DNA from: Rhodospirillales bacterium
Lineage (GTDB): Bacteria > Pseudomonadota > Alphaproteobacteria > Acetobacterales > Acetobacteraceae
Direction of reading: 5' to 3'
Assembly (NCBI GenBank): GCA_947460455.1
Contig: CANHKG010000003.1
Location: 1-64,000, forward strand
Length of the DNA stretch: 64,000 nucleotides
The position numbers and the translations under genes are program-made. The notes under the pieces are model-generated. The model ran no database searches, was not told the origin of the DNA, and worked only from the letters and a program-made list of their open reading frames with translations. Shown here piece by piece: positions 18,643-26,003 of this stretch (positions are counted from its first letter, which is position 1; each line of letters begins with the position of its first letter).

Positions 18643-19621
18643 CGCCGTTCCCCTCACGGTGCTGACGGGCTTCCTCGGCGCCGGCAAGACCACGCTGCTC
18701 AACCGCCTGCTGCCCAAGCCCGAAATGGCCGGCACCGCGGTGCTGGTGAACGAGTTCGGCGAAATCGGCATCGACCACCTGCTGGTCGAAAAGCTGGACG
18801 ACACCACCGTCCTGCTCCCCTCCGGCTGCCTGTGCTGCTCCGTCGGCGGCGACCTCGCCCGCGCCCTGGCCGACCTGGTGCCCCGCATCCGCACCGGCGA
18901 GGTAAAACGCGTGGTGGTCGAAACCACCGGGCTGGCCGACCCCGCCCCGGTGGTGCAAAGCCTGCTGGCAGACGTCGCCCTGGCCCGCCACTACCGCATG
19001 GACGGCATCATCACCGTGATCGACGCCGTGCACGGCCTCGCCACGCTGAACGCGCATGAGGAAGCGATCCGCCAACTCGCCATGGCCGACCGCATCATCC
19101 TCTCCAAGTCCGACCTCGCCGAGGCGCCCGAAGCCCTCTTCGCCCGCATCACCGCGCTGAACCCCGGCGCCCCCATCATCCCCGCCATCCGCGGCGAGAT
19201 CGACCCCAACGCCATCCTCGAATGCGGCCTGTTCGACGCCGACGGCAAGATCGCCGAGGTGAAGACCTGGCTGAACGACGCCGCCTGGGGCCGCGCCGGC
19301 GCGCATGACGGCAGCATCCACTCCTTCTGCCTCACCTTCACCGAACCGCTGCACTGGTCCGGCATCGGCATGTGCCTGGAAATGCTGATCGGCACCCGCG
19401 GCGAAAACCTGCTGCGCGTGAAGGGCATCCTGAACCTCGTCGGCCAAGACCGCCCCGTCGCCATCCACGGCGTGCAGCACATGTTCCACGAACCCGTCCT
19501 GCTCCCCGCCTGGCCACCGGGCGACCCGCAAACCAGCCGCATCGTCTTCATCACGAAAGACCTCTCGCGCGAGACGATCGAGCAGGGCCTGCTGGCCTTC
19601 GAACGCGCGGCGGCCGGCTAG
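18626..19621 (+). CDS. COG0523 (CobW/ZigA-like) GTP-binding metallochaperone
   Basis: A 331-residue G3E-family GTPase. The Walker A GFLGAGKT is at 15-22. The metal-binding CxCC motif GCLCC (C68, C70, C71) sits where this family has it, and ETTGLADPAPV and the base-specificity motif SKSD follow. A CobW C-terminal domain occupies about 230-325. Because it overlaps hisI and lies next to zur, a zinc-transfer role is more likely than cobalamin synthesis; no cob gene is present. Confidence 0.87.
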   Translation: MATAISAVPLTVLTGFLGAGKTTLLNRLLPKPEMAGTAVLVNEFGEIGIDHLLVEKLDDTTVLLPSGCLCCSVGGDLARALADLVPRIRTGEVKRVVVETTGLADPAPVVQSLLADVALARHYRMDGIITVIDAVHGLATLNAHEEAIRQLAMADRIILSKSDLAEAPEALFARITALNPGAPIIPAIRGEIDPNAILECGLFDADGKIAEVKTWLNDAAWGRAGAHDGSIHSFCLTFTEPLHWSGIGMCLEMLIGTRGENLLRVKGILNLVGQDRPVAIHGVQHMFHEPVLLPAWPPGDPQTSRIVFITKDLSRETIEQGLLAFERAAAG

Positions 19622-19660
19622 CCCCGCGACAAACGTGCGCGTCCGTCGCATGATGGTGCC

Positions 19661-21280
19661 ATGACCGATCTGCGTGATGGCCCGATGCGCGCTCCCCTGC
19701 CCCGCCGCCGCCTGCTCGCCGGCGCCGCTGCCCTGCCCTTCCTGCCCCGCCCCGCCCTGGCCCAGGCCAAGCGCGGCGGCCGCCTCACCGTCGCCGCCGA
19801 TTCCGAACCACCCAACCTCAACCCCGCCATCATCGCCAGCAACGGCGTCTTCTTCGTCGCCAGCAAGGTCATCGAACCCCTGGCCGAAGCCGACTACCGG
19901 GCCAAGGACGGCCTCGCCCCCCGCCTCGCCACCGCCTGGGAAGGTGCCGCCGACGGCCGCTCCCTCACCTTCACCCTGCGCCAGGGCGTTACCTGGCACG
20001 ACGCCAAGCCGTTCTCATCCGCCGACGTCGCCTTCTCCGCGCTGGAGGTCTGGAAGAAACACGGCAATCTCGGCCGCGCCGTGTTCCGCGAGCTGGAAGC
20101 GGTGGAAACGCCGGATGCCCACACCGCCATCTTCCGCTTCGCCGTGCCCACCCCGGCACAGCTCATCCGCAACGCCCTGCCGGCCCTCACCGCCGTGGTG
20201 CCGAAGCACCTGTACGAGGGCACGGACATCATGCGGAATCCGGCCAACCAGAAACTGGTCGGCACCGGCCCGTTCCGTTTCGCCGAATGGCGCCCCGGCG
20301 AATACACCCGCCTCGTCCGCAACCCAACCTACTGGGACCAGGCACGCCCCTTCCTCAATGAGATCGTCTACCGCGTCCTGCCAGACCGCGCCGCCGCCGC
20401 CAACGCGCTGGAAGCCGAGGAAATCCAGCTCGCCGCCTTCTCCGCCGTCCCGCTGGCAGACCTCGACCGCATCGCCAAGGTGCCGGGGATGAAGGTCTAT
20501 TCCAACGGCTACGAGGGCCTCACCTACCAGCTGGTCGTGGAAATCAACCACCGCCGCAAGGAACTGTCCGATGTGCGCGTCCGCCGCGCCATCGCCCACG
20601 CCATCGACCGCGATTTCGTCGTCCGCGCCATCTTCCGCGGCTTCGCGGCCACCAGCCAGGGCCCCGTGCCCAAGAACGACCGCGTCTTCCACGCAACGGA
20701 TGTCGCCGGCTACGGCTTCAACCCCCAGCGCGCCAACGCCCTGCTGGACGAAGCCGGCTACCCCCGCAGCGAGGGCGGCATCCGCTTCCGCCTCCGCCTC
20801 CTCCCCGCCCCGTTCTTCAACGAAACCCGCCAGTTCGGCGACTACCTGCGCCAGGCGCTGGCCGCCGTGGGCATCGACGCCACCATCGTCTCCAACGACA
20901 CCCCCGCCCACCTGCGCGCCGTCTACACCGACCGCGCCTTCGACATCACCGTGGCCTCTCCGGTCTATCGCGGCGACCCCGCCATCTCCACCACCATCCT
21001 GTTTCAAAGCGGCCTGCCCGCCGGCGTCCCTTTCGCCAACCAGTACGGCTACGAAAACCCGGAGGTCGATGCCCTCATCAAGCAGGCCGCCGCCACCATC
21101 GACGATGCCGAGCGCGTGCGCCTCTACAACGCCTTCCAGAAGCAGGTGACGGACGACGTCGCCCTGGTGAACGTCGCCGAGTTCAGCTTCATCACCGTGG
21201 CGCGAGACAATGTGCTGAACGTCTCCAACAACCCGCGCTGGGCCGTGTCGAACTGGGCCGATACGGGCTTCGCGGTCTGA
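19661..21280 (+). CDS. ABC transporter substrate-binding protein, peptide/opine type
   Basis: A 539-residue periplasmic solute receptor of family SBP_bac_5. The N terminus has a signal peptide with a twin-arginine-like start (PRRRLLAGAAALPFLPRPALAQA). The mature domain shows GGRLTVAADSEPPNLNPAI, LAPRLATAWE and LRQGVTWHDAKPFSSADVAFS, all standard for oligopeptide, dipeptide or glutathione binding proteins. It heads a five-gene importer operon. The ligand is not predictable. Confidence 0.88.
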   Translation: MTDLRDGPMRAPLPRRRLLAGAAALPFLPRPALAQAKRGGRLTVAADSEPPNLNPAIIASNGVFFVASKVIEPLAEADYRAKDGLAPRLATAWEGAADGRSLTFTLRQGVTWHDAKPFSSADVAFSALEVWKKHGNLGRAVFRELEAVETPDAHTAIFRFAVPTPAQLIRNALPALTAVVPKHLYEGTDIMRNPANQKLVGTGPFRFAEWRPGEYTRLVRNPTYWDQARPFLNEIVYRVLPDRAAAANALEAEEIQLAAFSAVPLADLDRIAKVPGMKVYSNGYEGLTYQLVVEINHRRKELSDVRVRRAIAHAIDRDFVVRAIFRGFAATSQGPVPKNDRVFHATDVAGYGFNPQRANALLDEAGYPRSEGGIRFRLRLLPAPFFNETRQFGDYLRQALAAVGIDATIVSNDTPAHLRAVYTDRAFDITVASPVYRGDPAISTTILFQSGLPAGVPFANQYGYENPEVDALIKQAAATIDDAERVRLYNAFQKQVTDDVALVNVAEFSFITVARDNVLNVSNNPRWAVSNWADTGFAV

Positions 21281-21284
21281 CCCC

Positions 21285-22277
21285 ATGGCCGGCCGCCGCC
21301 CCCTGGCCCTGATGCGCCGCCGCCTCATCGGCGTGGTGCCGGTCTTCGCCCTCGTCGTGCTCGGCGCGTTCGCGCTGCTGGAATCCGCCCCCGGCGACGC
21401 GGTCGATGCCTACCTCGCCGGCATCGGCGGCGGAGATGCCGCGCAGATGGCCGCCCTGCGCGCCGAATGGGGGCTGGACCAGGGCCCCCTGCCCCGCTTC
21501 CTCGCCTATATCTCGGCCCTGGCGCGGCTCGATCTCGGCTGGTCCACCGCCTTCGGCCGCCCGGTGCTGGATGTGGTCCTCGCCCGCCTGCCCAACACCC
21601 TGTTGCTGATGGGCCTTGCCACCGGGCTCGCCCTCTCCCTCGGCTCGCTGCTCGGCATCATCTGCGGCGCCCGCCCGGGCTCCCTGCAGGATCGTACGCT
21701 GTCGCTCGCCGCCATCGCCCTCTACGCCATGCCCGGCTTCTGGCTCGGCCTCGTCCTCATCGTCGCCTTCTCGGTGGAACGCCGCTGGCTGCCCAGCGGC
21801 GGCATCGAAACCGTCGCCTCCGGCCTCACCGGCCTAGACCGCGCGGCCGACATAGGGCGCCACCTCGTCCTGCCCGTGCTCTCCCTCGGCCTCGTCTACA
21901 TGGCGCTCTACCTGCGCCTGATGCGCGACGGCATGGCCGAGCTGTGGGCCCAGGATTTCGTCCGCGCCGCCCGCGCCCGCGGCATGCACGGCGCCCGCCT
22001 GGTGCTGCGCCACGTCGCCCGCAACGCGCTGCTGCCGGTCGTCACCATGCTCGGCCTGCAATCCGCCGCCATGCTCGGCGGCAGCGTGGTGATCGAAAGC
22101 GTCTTCGCCATCCCCGGCCTCGGCCGCCTGGCCAGCGAAGCCGTCGCCCGGCGAGACACCCCCCTGCTCCTCGGCGTCATGCTGCTCAGCGCCATGGTGG
22201 TGATGCTGGTAAATCTCCTGGTGGATCTCGCCTACGCCATGCTCGACCCCCGTGTTGGCAGCGGAACCGGCGGATGA
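21285..22277 (+). CDS. ABC transporter permease, DppB/OppB type
   Basis: A 330-residue inner-membrane permease with an N-terminal span followed by a periplasmic loop and five further spans. The EAA loop appears as FVRAARARGMHGARLVLRHVARNALLPV at about 225-252. The long N-terminal loop (ESAPGDAVDAYLAGIGGGD) is usual for DppB-like permeases. Its stop codon overlaps the ATG of the next permease (ATGA), so the two are translationally coupled. Confidence 0.88.
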   Translation: MAGRRPLALMRRRLIGVVPVFALVVLGAFALLESAPGDAVDAYLAGIGGGDAAQMAALRAEWGLDQGPLPRFLAYISALARLDLGWSTAFGRPVLDVVLARLPNTLLLMGLATGLALSLGSLLGIICGARPGSLQDRTLSLAAIALYAMPGFWLGLVLIVAFSVERRWLPSGGIETVASGLTGLDRAADIGRHLVLPVLSLGLVYMALYLRLMRDGMAELWAQDFVRAARARGMHGARLVLRHVARNALLPVVTMLGLQSAAMLGGSVVIESVFAIPGLGRLASEAVARRDTPLLLGVMLLSAMVVMLVNLLVDLAYAMLDPRVGSGTGG

Positions 22278-23236
22278 CCAGCAAGAAAGACTCTTCTTTT
22301 TCTGAAGAAAAAGAAGCAAAAAGACTTTTTCCACCAGATGCGGCGCCGCCCGTTTTTCCCGGCGCCAGGTCGGAAAAATTTTTTGGTTCTTTTTTTCAAA
22401 AAAGAACATCCTTGCTGTTTCGCCTCCTCTCAACCGGCGAAGGCCTAGCCGGCCTCACCATGCTGGCAATCCTGCTGGCCGTCGCCCTCGCCGCCCCCAT
22501 CCTCGCCCCCGGCGACCCGCTCGCCATCAAGGGCGATCCCCTCCTGCCGCCCTGGCAGACCATGGCCCACCCCCTGGGCACGGATCGCCTGGGGCGCGAT
22601 GTCCTCTCCGCCCTCATCCACGGCGCCCGCACCACGCTGCTCGTCGCCACCGCCGCTGCCGCCGCCGCGCTGTTCATCGGCATCACCGTGGGCACCATCG
22701 CCGGCTTCCTCGGCGGCTGGGTGGATGAGGCGCTGATGCGCGTCGCCGAAGCCTTCCAAACCGTCCCCGCCTTCCTCCTCACCCTGGCGCTCATCTCCGT
22801 CACCGGCCCGCGCGTGCCCACCATCGTGCTGGGCATCGCCATCGGCGCCTGGATGCAACCCGCCCGCATCACCCGCGCCGAGATCCTTTCCCTGCGCGAG
22901 CGCGATTTCGTCGCCGCCGCCCGCGTCATCGGCATGCGCCCGCTGGAAATCGCCTTCCGCGAGGTCCTGCCCAACGCCCTCACGCCCGTCGTCTCGCTCG
23001 CCGCCGTCATCGTCGCCGCGGCGGTGCTGATCGAGGCGGCACTGTCCTTTCTTGGCTTCGGCGACCCCAACCGCTTCACCTGGGGCAGCATGATCGCCGA
23101 GGGCCGCACCGTCCTGCGCCGCGCCCCGTTCCTGTCGATCATCCCCGGCATCGGCCTGGTCCTCACCGTGCTCGCCGTCCACCTCACCGGCCAGGGCGTC
23201 GCCAAGGCCCTGCGCACACGGCGGCACGCGGCATGA
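22274..23236 (+). CDS. ABC transporter permease, DppC/OppC type, with repeat-derived N terminus
   Basis: A 320-residue permease. From about residue 47 it is ordinary DppC: LLSTGEGLAGLTMLAILLAVALAAPILAPGDPL, HPLGTDRLGRDVLSALIHGARTTLLVA, and the EAA loop FVAAARVIGMRPLEIAFREVLPNALTPV. Residues about 4-46 (KKDSSFSEEKEAKRLF... GSFFQKRTS) are encoded by the composite palindromic repeat at 22293-22407, which keeps the reading frame. The ATG at 22274 overlaps the stop of the first permease; a TTG at 22412 would give a standard-length protein if the repeat is not translated. Confidence 0.85.
   Translation: MTSKKDSSFSEEKEAKRLFPPDAAPPVFPGARSEKFFGSFFQKRTSLLFRLLSTGEGLAGLTMLAILLAVALAAPILAPGDPLAIKGDPLLPPWQTMAHPLGTDRLGRDVLSALIHGARTTLLVATAAAAAALFIGITVGTIAGFLGGWVDEALMRVAEAFQTVPAFLLTLALISVTGPRVPTIVLGIAIGAWMQPARITRAEILSLRERDFVAAARVIGMRPLEIAFREVLPNALTPVVSLAAVIVAAAVLIEAALSFLGFGDPNRFTWGSMIAEGRTVLRRAPFLSIIPGIGLVLTVLAVHLTGQGVAKALRTRRHAA
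22293..22407. repeat. Composite palindromic repeat, copy 2 (units A and B with a G+C hairpin)
   Basis: Unit A (22293-22325) is an exact inverted copy of 99-131. Unit B (22379-22407, 29 bp) is an exact inverted copy of 59230-59258. Between them is a G+C-rich hairpin (22342-22366, arms starting GGCGCC) sharing GCGCCGGGAAAAAC with the hairpin beside unit B at 59.27 kb. Unlike the other two copies it lies within a gene, at the 5' end of the second permease. Confidence 0.85.
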
Positions 23237-24036
23237 TCGCGGTGCAGACCCTGTCCGTCGCCTATGGCAGCGGCGCAAAGGCGCTGGACGACATCACCCT
23301 CTCCCTCGCCCAGGGCCGCCGCCTCGCCGTGCTGGGCGAAAGCGGCTCCGGCAAATCCACCCTAGCCATGGCGATCTGCGGCCTGCTCCCGACCGGCGCG
23401 CGCCTCTCCGGCCACATCACCTTCCCAAGCCTCAACACCCCAGTCCTGGGCCGCGACATCGGCGTTGTTTTCCAGGACCCCGGCGGCAGCCTTAACCCGG
23501 TGCTGACCATCGGCGAGCAGATCGCCGAGGTCGCCGTCGTCCATCGCGGCCAGTCCTGGCGCGAAGCCGAAGCCCACGCCGCCCGCCTGCTGGACCGCAT
23601 GGGCATCCCCCACCCCACGGAAGCCCTACGCCGCCACCCCCACGAATTCAGCGGCGGCCAACGCCAACGCATCGCGCTCGCCGCCGCGCTGGCCGCCGAC
23701 CCCGTGCTGCTGATCGCCGACGAACCCACCAGCGCGCTCGACACCGTCGTCCAACACGCCATGGTCGAACTGCTAGACAGCCTGGTCCGCGAACGCGGCC
23801 TCACCCTCCTCTTCGTCACCCACGACATCGCGCTCGCCTCGATGCTGGCCGACGAGGTCGCCATCCTCCACGCCGGCCACCTGATGGAATCCGGCCCGGT
23901 CACCCAGGTCTTCCGCACCCCCACCCACGCCTACACACGCGCCCTGCTCGCCGCGCGCCTGGACCTGGACACACCGCTCCAGCACCGCCTGCCGGAAATC
24001 GGCCCCAACTTCACCGTGGTCACCCCAAATGGCTGA
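23233..24036 (+). CDS. ABC transporter ATP-binding protein, DppD type
   Basis: A 267-residue nucleotide-binding subunit. Walker A GESGSGKST is at about 35-43, the Q-loop in VVFQDPGGSLNPVLTIGEQI, the signature FSGGQRQRIALA and Walker B LLIADEPTSALD, followed by the H-loop VTHD. It lacks the usual extended C-terminal oligopeptide-transport region, although GHLMESGPVTQVFRTPTHAYTRALLAA is present. The start ATG overlaps the permease stop by 4 bp. Confidence 0.9.
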   Translation: MIAVQTLSVAYGSGAKALDDITLSLAQGRRLAVLGESGSGKSTLAMAICGLLPTGARLSGHITFPSLNTPVLGRDIGVVFQDPGGSLNPVLTIGEQIAEVAVVHRGQSWREAEAHAARLLDRMGIPHPTEALRRHPHEFSGGQRQRIALAAALAADPVLLIADEPTSALDTVVQHAMVELLDSLVRERGLTLLFVTHDIALASMLADEVAILHAGHLMESGPVTQVFRTPTHAYTRALLAARLDLDTPLQHRLPEIGPNFTVVTPNG

Positions 24037-24805
24037 CCCGCTGCTGACAATCCGCGGCCTGCGCAAGACCTTCACCCGCGCCGGCCAAACCGTGGCCGCC
24101 CTCGATGGCGTGGACCTCGATGTCCCCCCCGGCACCACCGTCGCGCTGGCCGGCGCCTCGGGCTCCGGCAAATCCACCCTCGCCCGCTGCGTCATGCGCC
24201 TCACCACGCCGGATGCCGGCACCATCCACCTCGCCGGCACCGACCTCCTCGCCCTCCCCGAGCCCGTCCTGCGCACCCTCCGCCCCCGCTTCCAGATGGT
24301 CTTCCAGGACCCCTCGGCCGCCTTCAACCCCCGCGCCACCGTGCTGCGCGCCCTCTCCGACCCGCTGCGCCTGCACAACCTCGCCCCGCGCCACGAATGG
24401 CGAGACCGCGCCCTCGCACTGCTGGCGATGGTCCGCCTTCCGCCAGACCTCATCGACCGCCGCCCGCACGAGCTCTCCGGCGGCCAGCGCCAACGCGTCG
24501 CCATCGCCCGCGCCCTGGCCACCAACCCCAGCCTCGTCGTGCTGGATGAACCCGTCTCCGCGCTCGATGTCTCCGTGCGAAACGCCGTCCTCAACCTGCT
24601 GCAGGACCTGCAGGACCGCACCGGCGTCGCCTACCTGCTGATCTCCCACGACCTCGCCGTGGTTCGCGCCATCGCCCGCACCGTGGCCATCATGGAAGCC
24701 GGCCGCATCGTCGAACACGGCCCCGTCGCCGAGGTCTTCGCCCACCCCAGCACCGAAACGACACGCCGCCTCCTGGCCGCCGTCCCTCGCCTGTCGCTGG
24801 CCTGA
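24029..24805 (+). CDS. ABC transporter ATP-binding protein, DppF type
   Basis: A 258-residue second nucleotide-binding subunit of the importer. Walker A GASGSGKST, Q-loop MVFQDPSAAFNPRATV, signature LSGGQRQRVAIARAL, Walker B LVVLDEPVSALD and H-loop ISHD are all intact. It overlaps the preceding ATPase gene by 8 bp. The two ATPases and two permeases complete a heteromeric importer. Transcription would then enter the CACGGAG inverted repeat. Confidence 0.9.
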   Translation: MADPLLTIRGLRKTFTRAGQTVAALDGVDLDVPPGTTVALAGASGSGKSTLARCVMRLTTPDAGTIHLAGTDLLALPEPVLRTLRPRFQMVFQDPSAAFNPRATVLRALSDPLRLHNLAPRHEWRDRALALLAMVRLPPDLIDRRPHELSGGQRQRVAIARALATNPSLVVLDEPVSALDVSVRNAVLNLLQDLQDRTGVAYLLISHDLAVVRAIARTVAIMEAGRIVEHGPVAEVFAHPSTETTRRLLAAVPRLSLA

Positions 24806-24818
24806 AAGAAAGCCAGAG

Positions 24819-24972
24819 TCACCACGGAGGCACGGAGGGCACGGAGAAGGCACGGAGAAGCACGCCAGGTTGCTTCCTTCCCCCCAACGCCGATGTCCCG
24901 GGGCGAGGCGGTCGAACGCTGACCATCCTTCCCCTCCGCGCCGTCTCCGTGCCCTCCGCGTCTCCGTGGTGA
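24819..24972. repeat. Imperfect inverted repeat of CACGGAG units
   Basis: The left arm 24819-24847 and right arm 24944-24972 (29 bp) pair with two mismatches across a 96-bp spacer; extra GGCACGGAG units continue after the left arm. It follows the dppF-type gene. It is structurally like the perfect CACAGAG repeat at 17604-17700, differing by an A/G change in the unit, so the two may be variants of one repeat class. Confidence 0.75.
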
Positions 24973-25075
24973 ACCTTTCTTCCGTCGGCGCATCGCCACG
25001 GACATCAGGAATTTTTTTCACCAATCCTGGATTTTTTTCTATACACCGACCTTTGTTGGTGAGAGAATATATCCG

Positions 25076-25495
25076 ATGTCCCTTCTCGCCACCGCAGCGC
25101 CCCAAGCCGTCCCGGCTCGGGCGCCCCTGGCCGACGCCGCTTCCCCCCTCCTTCAGGGGTCGGAGAATCGCGTCCTGATTCTGGCGCTCACCCTCCTGCG
25201 CCTGTCCACGGGCATCGCCCTCCTCCCCGCGCTCCTCCTCGCCCTTCTCACTGCCGCCACCACCCGCCGCCCGCGCGCCCACACCCTGTGGTACCTCTCC
25301 CCCTCCGACCAGGACAGCATCGAAACCTTGTCCCCCCGCGCCCAGCGCACCCTGCGCCGCCTCCTCGCCATCATCGGCTGGGCCGTCGCCGGGTACCACA
25401 ACCGCGGCATGCGCCCGCACGCCCGCACCAGCGGGAGAACCGCGTCCAGCCCCCGCCCGACAAACGGCCCCCGCGCACCCCCGCGCCCCACCTGA
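25076..25495 (+). CDS. Possible small membrane protein of unknown function
   Basis: 139 residues, not recognised. A hydrophobic segment at about 32-60 (RVLILALTLLRLSTGIALLPALLLALLTA) is followed by a basic, Pro/Arg-rich tail. GAGAG lies 10 bp upstream of the ATG. The 60 bp before it are A+T-rich with a CACCGAC...GTTGGTG dyad, as expected for a promoter region. The C-terminal composition could also arise from non-coding G+C-rich sequence, so the call is tentative. Confidence 0.4.
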   Translation: MSLLATAAPQAVPARAPLADAASPLLQGSENRVLILALTLLRLSTGIALLPALLLALLTAATTRRPRAHTLWYLSPSDQDSIETLSPRAQRTLRRLLAIIGWAVAGYHNRGMRPHARTSGRTASSPRPTNGPRAPPRPT

Positions 25496-25561
25496 ACCCC
25501 AACGCACCCCGAATCCGTCGCCAAAACCCCGCATCGCGCGGCGACGACTCACGCCCACACC

Positions 25562-26002
25562 TCAGCCGAATTCCCGCACCGCCCACACCAGCACCAGGTA
25601 GCGCCCCACCTTCGCGATCGTCACCAGCACCAGGAACCGCCACAAGGGCTCGCGCAGCATCCCCGCGATCACCGTCAGCGGATCGCCCACCACCGGCGCC
25701 CAGCTCAACAGCAAAGACCACCGCCCCCAGCGCTCATACTGCCCGCGCGCCCGCGCCAGCGCCGCCGGCGAGGCCGGAAACCATTTCCGGTCGGAGAACC
25801 GCTCCACCACCCGCCCCAGCGCGTAGTTCACCACGCTGCCCAGCACATTCCCCAGGCTCGCCGCCAGCAGCAGCAGCCCCACCGGCTGCTGCCCCGCCAG
25901 AACAAGCCCCACCAGCACCGCCTCCGATTGCATCGGCAGGATCGTCGCGGCCACCAGGGCAGACAGGAACAAGCCGCCATAGGCGGCGGCATCGGCCAGC
26001 AC
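25562..26002 (-). CDS. YqaA family membrane protein
   Basis: A 146-residue inner-membrane protein of the YqaA/SNARE-associated (VTT) group, related to DedA. Marks are FLSALVAATILPMQSEAVLVGLVLAGQQP, GNVLGSVVNYALGR, RWGRWSLLLSWAPVVGDPLTVIAGMLR and KVGRYLVLVWAV. It starts 1 bp after the stop codon of the dimethylformamidase-like gene, so it is the third gene of that operon. The biochemical function is unknown. Confidence 0.85.
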   Translation of the reverse strand: MLADAAAYGGLFLSALVAATILPMQSEAVLVGLVLAGQQPVGLLLLAASLGNVLGSVVNYALGRVVERFSDRKWFPASPAALARARGQYERWGRWSLLLSWAPVVGDPLTVIAGMLREPLWRFLVLVTIAKVGRYLVLVWAVREFG

Positions 26003-26003
26003 G

